64,000 nucleotides of DNA. Source: Ottelia alismoides. Taxonomy: Eukaryota > Streptophyta > Magnoliopsida > Alismatales > Hydrocharitaceae. Below are positions 56,381-64,000 of this stretch, piece after piece. Each line of letters begins with the position of its first letter. The stretch's first letter is position 1. Below the pieces are notes generated by a model. That model was not told where the DNA came from and searched no databases. It was given only the letters and a program-made list of their open reading frames with translations. Made by a program: the position numbers and the translations under genes. The stretch lies in contig JAZKJV010010617.1 of assembly GCA_037367405.1 (NCBI GenBank), positions 1-64,000 of the forward strand. The letters run 5' to 3'.

Positions 56381-56408
56381 CCGTTGGATTTCGTTCCAAA
56401 TCCAACGG
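56381..56408. promoter_or_regulatory. Inverted pair CCGTTGGATTT / AAATCCAACGG in LTR B
   Basis: Eleven-base arms at 56381-56391 and 56398-56408. Compared with A the outer bases of both arms changed together. A further pair (CGTTGGATCT/AGATCCAACG) is at 56719-56740. Confidence 0.6.
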
Positions 56409-57248
56409 ACCTGCTGTGTCCATGTTCCACTCTCTTCTCAACCGCTCGATCAGCTCCAGCATTCCATCATAGCCATCCGTTCGTGCCGCTCCCTTGGCAC
56501 GACAAGTGGCTGCTCTGCAGCCCTTTGATCACTTCACACCGGACTTGATCTGAGCCGCTCAACCTGCTATCTATTCCTAACCACTCGATCAGCCCTAACT
56601 TCTAATCGCCACCGTCCTTTAGCGCCTCGCTTTCGGTCAGACACGTGGCGTAGCCGATGCCCTTCGTTCGCATCGCCCAGATTCCATCCACGCCACTATT
56701 TCGCGCCCCATTGTCAGCCGTTGGATCTCCAGATCCAACGACCGACTGTCATCGTCAACCTCCAGACCTCCCTCTCTTCCCACATTCACAACTTCGCACA
56801 CGTCTCCGCCCTTTCCATTATCTCCACTTCCTCTGACCTCCTCTTCCTTCGCCAACCGTCCCACAGTCTTCCCCACTCTTCCCTCTCCCCCGCGCACTCC
56901 TCCAAAACCCACGACTCCCTTCCACTCGCCCCATCTTCGCCTCGAAACACACGACCACCACCACCATCATCGGCCTTCACTTCTTCAAATACATCGCACC
57001 CTCCTCCGTTCAGCCCTGTCCACCTTTACGTGGGAGGAGGCCCAGCCCTCCTCCGCCTCTCTGTGACAGAGAGGGGCGATCGGATCGAGCAATGACGACT
57101 TGCCTCCCCGGTGTCGACCCACCGCTGCTCATGGCGGTGCTGCGGCGCTCCAAGCCTCCAAGCTGCTCCCCGTAGCCGGGGGAGTTCAGCGATGACCCCG
57201 AGGTCCTCCGATGACCTCGAGCACAGGCCCCGCTCCGCCCAACCTCCG

Positions 57249-57542
57249 GTAAGTCTTCTTCTCCTTCTTTTGAATTTTTCTCTGTTTTCTTTTATTTAAT
57301 TAGGCGTCCTCGATCAATTTCACACTTCACCGTACATCCCCTGAGATCCGCCTCGCACTCATCTTCCCCGCTCCGCCTCCAGATCATCTCCCTCTTCTTC
57401 CATACCCCTAATCACCTCCGACCCACCTCCTCCGCCGTCGCGGCGGAGGAGCACCGAGCTCCCACCTTCTCCGATCCCTCAGAGCTCTCCACTACGCTCA
57501 CGCACGCACATCTTCGCTTCGGCATTGTTTCTAACCCTGCAG
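57249..57542 (+). other. Putative intron inside LTR B
   Basis: Donor CCG|GTAAGT at 57249, a T-rich tract with CTAAC near 57531, and acceptor TGCAG|GT ending at 57542, giving 294 nt. The equivalent unit in the 3' LTR is at 63152-63445. The donor context differs from A outside the splice consensus. Confidence 0.6.
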
Positions 57543-57789
57543 GTCCCCCACAACAATCAATGGCCGGACATTCGCCGGCGCAAACTTCATCAAGGTCTCC
57601 TTCGACACCCGAGCTCCGACAAGCATCGCCAAAGGCTTCTGCGGCTTCCCCGAGCTCCTCGCTTCCTCGACTGCCATCCATCGAGCTCAGGGGAAGGCTT
57701 CATCGTCAGGGAACGAGCGGCGGAGGAAGGCCACCTTCGCCGGAGCCCAGATATCGCCACCAGCTGAAGGAAGAGGACGAGGCACAGCT

Positions 57790-57827
57790 GCCGTCGGATG
57801 GTCCTCTTGCAGCGACCATCCAACGGC
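57790..57827. promoter_or_regulatory. Inverted pair 3 in LTR B
   Basis: Arms GCCGTCGGATGGTC (57790-57803) and GACCATCCAACGGC (57814-57827), one wobble. The G-C pair replaces the A-T pair in A. Confidence 0.6.
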
Positions 57828-58916
57828 CATGACGAGGCCACGCCATCGAGTTCATCAACCGTTGGATCCACACGATCCAACAGTTCTTATTCCGCCACGT
57901 CGTCACTCCAGGATCGCATAGCAGCCGCCCGATCGTCACGATCGGAGGGACTCCAGCCGGCCACGCGTCAGAACCAGAGCGTCACCGAGCCTGAGTGTCC
58001 GAGCCTCCAGGCTTGGATACTTTCGTGCCTTCTCCGAGCCTACAGTGAACCCCGAGCCTCCGCCGAAGCATCTCCGAACCTCCGCTGGTCCCGAGCCGAA
58101 ATCCGAGCCTCGAAGGCGCGTGCTGTGCGCATGCCTTCTGGGCAAATTGCGGAGGGGCCCAAAGACTTCTCCATATTTGCAAAAAGGTCCCCGCGCTTAT
58201 GGATAATTTACAGGGAAGGCCTCCGAACTTATTTTATTTACTTTTCAGTCCTTTCCAGGGACCTTTTTGTAGTTATCATTTCATGTTTTCTTTCAGTTAT
58301 GCCCTTGCTTTCTTTGTTGAATATCTTGAGCTATATATGTCCAATCGAGTTGATTTCAGTTTCATTTCGAAGCTCGTTTGACGTACTTTCTCATGGCATG
58401 CTTATTTCATGTAATGGACACTTTAATGTTAACGTATTATTTTGATAGCTTTGTGTCTCTTATTAACTAATCCATGCCTTGTTCAAACTGAATTTGTTAT
58501 CTCTATTAAATCTGGAATTGACTTGTTGTTGACTTTTGCTCATCATTTCGTATCTAGGGCATAATTGTGATTCTTTGCATTCACTTGCATGATAAAAATA
58601 TTTTTTTTAAAAAAAGATTGCATGTTTACTTTAATCTTGTCATGTCTTGTTGTCTCTTTGCATATTTTGACCTATAGGCTTTAATTCAACACTTAATTAA
58701 ATAGACTTAAATCCGATCAATACGAGAGAGGCTCGTGTCCCTGAGTTCGACCTTGGTATCTTGCCAAGTAAAATAAATAACGATCACCTTGTTTTCGATT
58801 CATGGCATATCTTTAAATGAGGTGATCTTTTGACGACCAAAACACGGCTCGACTGCTTCGACATTTCCAAGTGCTAATTTAGCATTCTTAAAGGGCCGAT
58901 TTTGCGGCTCGTCAAA

Positions 58917-58935
58917 TGGCGCCGTTGCCGGGGAC
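58917..58935 (+). other. Primer binding site of B, tRNA-Asp type
   Basis: TGGCGCCGTTGCCGGGGAC, two bases after the LTR end, identical to A. Confidence 0.85.
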
Positions 58936-59075
58936 ACGGCTCATTTCTTTTATTTTTTGGATTTTTGTGTGTTTAATTTAGTGTTCCTTTTTAGGTCAAT
59001 TAACCACATATTTTGCATATAAAATTTTTCTTTCTTATTTGGTATCTAACGATTGTTTCTGTGGCAGGGCCCTTG

Positions 59076-59204
59076 ATGGATCAAGGAGGCGAGGAGCAGG
59101 ATACTCCCCGCTGCGAGGAGCCGCAGGAGCATGCTTGGAGCAAAGGAGGAAGAAAAGAAAAAAAAATGTGTGTCGCATTTTTTGTTGCATTTTATTTTAA
59201 ATAA
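59076..59204 (+). CDS. Leader micro-ORF of B (42 codons)
   Basis: Starts MDQGGEEQDTPRCEEP, directly after the acceptor-like GTGGCAG (ending 59067). It is basic near GGRKEKK and ends in a hydrophobic FFVAFYF. The first 28 codons match A with few changes; the ends differ by a frameshift. Function unknown; it may simply be a gag N-terminal remnant. Confidence 0.35.
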   Translation: MDQGGEEQDTPRCEEPQEHAWSKGGRKEKKMCVAFFVAFYFK

Positions 59205-60053
59205 TTCGTCTTTTACAGCGGTCTTCGATCGAAGACTCGCGGTTGTAATCGAACGAATGTGGTTGTGTGGGGATCGTCCCCACTTGAGTGTCGACCTAGG
59301 ATAGGCACGCGGCTCTCCGAGCTCTTTTTAATTTTTCCATGGTTTCTACGTGCTTGATCGTAGGTAGGATACACTAATTTATAGATGCACTTAATCTCGC
59401 ATCACTTAGCTAAAATTCATGGAGATCAATCACCGCTAATAGATGCATGATTAGGTGCGGCTTTTTTCGACTTGCATACATGTTGGATTTGAGTTTTCAA
59501 AACAGCCCCAGTTTTTTCGCGGCTTTTATCGTCAAATCACTGCATGATTTATCGCTTAGCCTAGATCGCGGTTTCTTCGAATACATGTTTTTCTCGGCTT
59601 TCATTTCCTAGCTTGATCACCTAGGATTAATGGAAAATGGAATGAACGGTAGACGATGATTTCTTGATTTTGTGCTAACCTTAATTCAGTGATAACTCAA
59701 AATAAAATTGGGACTGTTAATTGCAAGTCAACCAAAAATGGAGTAAAAATCGGTTTTGGGAGAGCAACACCCTCAGTTACGCATTGGTTTTTATTGCACA
59801 TATTTCTCCGCGTAATTATCTAAAGTTTTATCACCAATAAAACCGACAAGATAATCAACCAACCTTGGTTGGTTTCATGTGTGAGTTGGTGAAACTAAGG
59901 GTTTGTTTGCTTGATTGAGCCTTATTTGTTGCGACACACAACCTCAAAACCATAGTCACTCCATTTCATCTCCAAGATTCAATACCGCTCACCTGTAAAT
60001 CCATCCCTCTTCTTCGTTCACCTTGGGTCTCTTCCAACATTAATCCTCATCTT

Positions 60054-60268
60054 TATACTTAGGCTAATCTCAGCCTAAGTATAGGGGGGACCCAAGTCCC
60101 TGTGATTTCTCTACTCATCTTTTCTTGCCTTTATACTTAGGTTATTTCTAACCTAAGTATAGGGGGGAGTCCCTCTTATCTCCCGTATATTCTTCTCTTT
60201 TTAAATGGACCTATGGACTCATAACATCTAGTGCTATGAGGACATAGCAAAGTTTAAGGATAGGGGGG
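60054..60268 (+). repeat. Hairpin/G-tract cassette array (element B)
   Basis: Cassette 1: TATACTTAGGCT and AGCCTAAGTATA (60054-60083), six G. Cassette 2: TATACTTAGGTTA (60132-60144) and TAACCTAAGTATA (60149-60161), six G. Cassette 3: hairpin TGCTATG/CATAGCA with AGGA, then TTTAAGGATA and six G. Confidence 0.8.
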
Positions 60269-61847
60269 TATACCGTACATACAATTTATTTACTTTAGCT
60301 AATATCTGAAAATTTTGAAAAATTAAAAACTTTTTGGCTAAGGTAAAATTTGTTGGACTAAGAGAACTCAAAAGATTTCACGGCTTTTCTAACTATGTTA
60401 CACTATTTTGATAAAAATATTTTCGAAAATGATTTGAAAAATGAGTTTTTCTTGTTTTGAAAAATCTGTTTGAAAAATGTTTTGAAAATTCTTTATTCGT
60501 GTGACATGGTTTTGAAAATCTTTTATCAAGGAAAGTTGAGTCTAACCTATGTTTTGACTTTAAAAACTAAAATCCATAAAAATTGCAAAATTAAGAAAAA
60601 AAATGTGTGTTTTTGGATGAAGAAGTTGGATTAAACCTCTACTCTTACACTTTCACCCAGGATCTGAATTGTTCAAGGAAACTTAGCTTTTTGAGGTCTT
60701 TGAGATTTGCGGTTAACCAGCCTTAACCATCAGGGTCTTAGACTTAATCATCCACATTTCCCTAGGTCTCTAGATTTGCATGATATATTCCATGTTTAGT
60801 CTCAGACAAAGAGAATATGATCAGCACATCACATGCACGACTGCGGTTTTGATTGAGATGAGTTGATTTTTCACCTAAGAGATTGGGATGAGGAGGTCGA
60901 ATTTGGATTTGATCTAATGATGCTCGAGGATGGGATAAAATCTTTGGAGGCTTCAGGAAACCTGAGTGTCAGCAATATTAGCCAGTATGAGAACTTGATT
61001 CTTATACTAATCTCTTGACATTGACCTAAGTGCTTGGGTGTGATATAAATAAAAAAATTGTTGATCAGTGTGCGCCAACTCTTGGTAAAAGCAGTGGAGC
61101 TAGCCAAAAATTATACAAGTCAATAAAATTTCAAAGAAAAGCTCTCATTCCACAAAGTCAAATATCAAAGAGCTTCCACCAAAGGCGAGCGCTCCCAAAC
61201 TTTTCAAAGTGTCCACTTGGACCACCGCTATTAGGACCAGGAGTCGGGCTTGCACCAAAAAAGGGCTCTGCATCGTAAATGCTACATGTCTGGGTGTAGA
61301 AGGTATAATAGATACTCAAAAAAGACACACCCCGGTGTACTCCCAGGAAAACAAGTGCAGACGGCTCCAACTTCTCTTGACGGACGCACTGATCAACACC
61401 AAAAAAAAAAGTGTTGCGTAAAAAGGCACTAGAGAGAATCCTTGTTCCAATGAGAGGGAGAGAAGAATTGACACAATCCCATGCCCTCCATTTTCTGGCC
61501 TGCCATCCACATTTTCTAAGTCTGACAACTAAAGAGACGGTGGACTGAATGCAAGATTTGATTTCTTCCCTAGTGTTGAGGATTGGGTCCTTAGGAGATT
61601 TTCTCGAACCAAGATTTTGGGTGAAGACTTGACTCTACTCTCAGAATTGCAGTCAACACTAAACTCATATCCTTTAGTTTATATGTACATCAGAGAGAGT
61701 CTAGAGGAGTAGAGGAATTGGAAGCCTCTTGATTAAGGCTGGGTTGAACTCTAAAATTTTGGATCTCTGAAGCCGAGTCGACTTGATCAGATTGGATCCT
61801 GTATTCACATGCACAAGGGGGTTAATCCAACTTAGTCATTCTTTTTG

Positions 61848-61883
61848 ATGCTCGAGGACGAGCATAGTTTAAGTATAGGGGGG
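61848..61883 (+). promoter_or_regulatory. Polypurine tract with stem-loop (element B)
   Basis: Arms ATGCTCG and CGAGCAT around AGGA (61848-61865), then TTTAAGTATA and six G abutting the LTR at 61884. Confidence 0.85.
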
Positions 61884-64000
61884 TGATGAACCTCAGTTTC
61901 ATCATCTTTATTTGTTATAATTAACCCCCTTGCTTAAGGTTTTGTCAATAAATCCCAGTTAATGTTCTGTAATTATCAGAGTCTCAAATAAATTCAAAAC
62001 CACAAAAAAATGGCAAAATGATAATTCATGGTATTTTTAGACTTAAAAATACCCTCAAAAATATTTCGGGCCTTTGTTTGATTTCATCTCCAGTTTTGGA
62101 CAACATGAAACTTGTAGATCTCGTCAAGATCTACAACTTTCATGTTTTGAGTTCTCTCAAATTCGGCCATCTAGGCCTTCAAATGTCAACTGGAAGATCG
62201 AATAAGTCTGATTGGGCCACGTGGCCCATTCTGGGGGCGCCACGTGGCCCGCTACCTCTTGTCTCATCCGCCATCACCCCTGGCCGTTGGATTTCGTTCC
62301 AAATCCAACGGACCTGCTGTGTCCATGTTCCACTCTCTTCTCAACCGCTCGATCAGCTCCAGCATTCCATCATAGCCATCCGTTCGCGCCGCTCCCTTGG
62401 CACGACAAGTGGCTGCTCTGCAGCCCTTTGATCACTTCACACCGGACTTGATCTGAGCCGCTCAACCTGCTATCTATTCCTAACCACTCGATCAGCCCTA
62501 ACTTCTAATCGCCACCGTCCTTTAGCGCCTCGCTTTCGGTCAGACACGTGGCGTAGCCGATGCCCTTCGTTCGCATCGCCCAGATTCCATCCACGCCACT
62601 ATTTCGCGCCCCATTGTCAGCCGTTGGATCTCCAGATCCAACGACCGACTGTCATCGTCAACCTCCAGACCTCCCTCTCTTCCCACATTCACAACTTCGC
62701 ACACGTCTCCGCCCTTTCCATTATCTCCACTTCCTCTGACCTCCTCTTCCTTCGCCAACCGTCCCACAGTCTTCCCCACTCTTCCCTCTCCCCCGCGCAC
62801 TCCTCCAAAACCCACGACTCCCTTCCACTCGCCCCATCTTCGCCTCGAAACACACGACCACCACCACCATCACCGGCCTTCACTTCTTCAAATACATCGC
62901 ACCCTCCTCCGTTCAGCCCTGTCCACCTTTACGTGGGAGGAGGCCCAGCCCTCCTCCGCCTCTCTGTGACAGAGAGGGGCGATCGGATCGAGCAATGACG
63001 ACTTGCCTCCCCGGTGTCGACCCACCGCTGCTCATGGCGGTGCTGCGGCGCTCCAAGCCGCCAAGCTGCTCCCCGTAGCCGGGGGAGTTCAGCGATGACC
63101 CCGAGGTCCTCCGATGACCTCGAGCACAGGCCCCGCTCCGCCCAACCTCCGGTAAGTCTTCTTCTCCTTCTTTTGAATTTTTCTCTGTTTTCTTTTATTT
63201 AATTAGGCGTCCTCGATCAATTTCACACTTCACCGTACATCCCCTGAGATCCGCCTAGCACTCATCTTCCCCGCTCCGCCTTCAGATCATCTCCCTCTTC
63301 TTCCATACCCCTAATCACCTCCGACCCACCTCCTCCGCCGTCGCGGCGGAGGAGCACCGAGCTCCCACCTTCTCCGATCGCTCAGAGCTCTCCACTACGC
63401 TCACGCACGCACATCTTCGTTTCGGCATTGTTTCTAACCCTGCAGGTCCCCCACAACAATCAATGGCCGGACATTCGTCGGCGCAAACTTCATCAAGGTC
63501 TCCTTCGACACCCAAGCTCCGACAAGCATCGCCAAAGGCTTCTGCGGCTTCCCCGAGGTCCTGGCTTCCTCGACTGCCATCCATCGAGCTCAGGGGAAGG
63601 CTTCATCGTCAGGGAACGAGCGGCGGAGGAAGGCCACCTTCGTCGGAGCCCAGATATCGCCACCAGCTGAAGGAAGAGGACGAGGCACAGCTGCCGTCGG
63701 ATGGTCCTCTTGCAGCGACCATCCAACGGCCATGACGAGGCCACGCCATCGAGTTCATCAACCGTTGGATCCACACGATCCAACAGTTCTTATTCCGCCA
63801 CGTCGTCACTCCAGGATCGCATAGCAGCCGCCCGATCGTCACGATCGGAGGGACTCCAGCCGGCCACGCGTCAGAACCAGAGCGTCACCGAGCCTGAGTG
63901 TCCGAGCCTCCAGGCTTGGATACTTTCGTGCCTTCTCCGAGCCTGCAGTGAACCCCGAGCCTCCGCCGAAGCATCTCCGAACCTCCGCTGGTCCCGAGCC
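61884..64000 (+). repeat. Element B 3' LTR, partial
   Basis: Matches the 5' LTR from its first base to the window end, including the boxes, inverted pairs and the intron-like unit (63152-63445). Confidence 0.93.

Larger units (their letters stand above)
55981..58914 (+). repeat. Element B 5' LTR
   Basis: Starts TGATGAACC and ends CTCGTCA. It keeps the plan of LTR A but differs at many sites, so A and B belong to distinct subfamilies. CACGTGGC boxes are at about 56315, 56338 and 56642. The 215-codon frame 57798-58445 is not kept as one frame in A, so I do not call it a gene. Confidence 0.93.
58915..61883 (+). mobile_element. Element B internal region (no gag or pol)
   Basis: Holds the primer site, leader hairpins (GTCTTC/GAAGAC at 59221-59236), the micro-ORF, cassettes, AT-rich part and 3' region, collinear with A except for the 190-bp gap near 60590. 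Short frames at 60871-61107, 61030-61278 and 61209-61421 overlap in several frames and are not called. Confidence 0.85.
55981..64000 (+). mobile_element. Element B: second young member of the A family (runs off the window)
   Basis: 5' LTR 55981-58914 (2934 bp), internal region 58915-61883 (2969 bp), 3' LTR from 61884 to the window end. The two LTRs differ at about 15 sites over 2.1 kb that I can compare (about 0.7%). There is no gag or pol. The expected full length is about 8.8 kb. The TSD mate lies beyond the window, so the insertion into G cannot be confirmed here. Confidence 0.92.

Noticed and set aside
57798..58445. 215-codon frame in LTR B
   Set aside because: In LTR A the equivalent DNA is split by stops into smaller frames, and the hydrophobic end reflects a T-rich U5. 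No domain is seen.

Overview
This is a stretch of plant nuclear heterochromatin made almost entirely of long terminal repeat (LTR) retrotransposons. I see no host gene, tRNA, rRNA, CRISPR or bacterial feature. The signs are plant-type primer binding sites (a tRNA-Asp type next to Gypsy/Athila-like elements and an initiator-tRNA-Met type next to a Copia element), 5-bp target site duplications (TSDs), Athila-like gag and protease remnants, and Copia integrase and reverse transcriptase remnants. The species cannot be told from these data.

Layout. Bases 1-1556 are AT-rich with no gene. An old Gypsy-type element (F) starts its 5' LTR at 1557. A young non-autonomous element (A, 1971-11030) sits inside that LTR, followed by a rearranged duplication (11031-11630). 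The F LTR resumes at 11636 and is split at 14927 by a decayed Copia element (E, 14928-53351, TSD ATTGA). E carries a reverse-oriented LTR fragment (H, about 19476-22000). The 3' LTR of E is split by a Gypsy element (C, 27708-52874). The 3' LTR of C is split by another Gypsy element (D, 39388-52087, TSD AATTA). This is a four-deep nest, F > E > C > D, and the LTR divergence I can read by eye (E and C high, D lower) fits that order. To the right, F resumes with its LTR end and primer binding site (53357-about 54020). A reverse-oriented LTR fragment (G) follows, and then a second young element of the A family (B, 55981 to beyond the window end).

How the parts work together. A, B, C, D, F and probably H belong to one superfamily with a shared plan. 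The LTR starts with a palindrome (TGATGAA...TTCATCA). A TATA-like box is followed about 230-265 bp later by a strong splice donor, and about 300 bp after that by an acceptor. The LTR ends in TCA or CA just before a tRNA-Asp-type primer site (in D and C the site is decayed). The leader holds short hairpins. The internal region ends in an array of 'hairpin plus G-tract' cassettes and a final polypurine tract preceded by a covarying stem-loop. A and B have no gag or pol, yet their two LTRs differ at only about 0.7% of sites, so they were probably mobilised in trans. C keeps gag and protease remnants and D keeps a gag capsid, but neither has reverse transcriptase or integrase. D instead has a 479-codon acidic reading frame with one membrane-like segment.

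Most interesting for follow-up are the conserved intron-like structure inside the LTRs, the repeated palindrome/G-tract cassettes with covarying stems, the acidic membrane-protein-like frame in D, and the odd recombinant duplication at the end of A.
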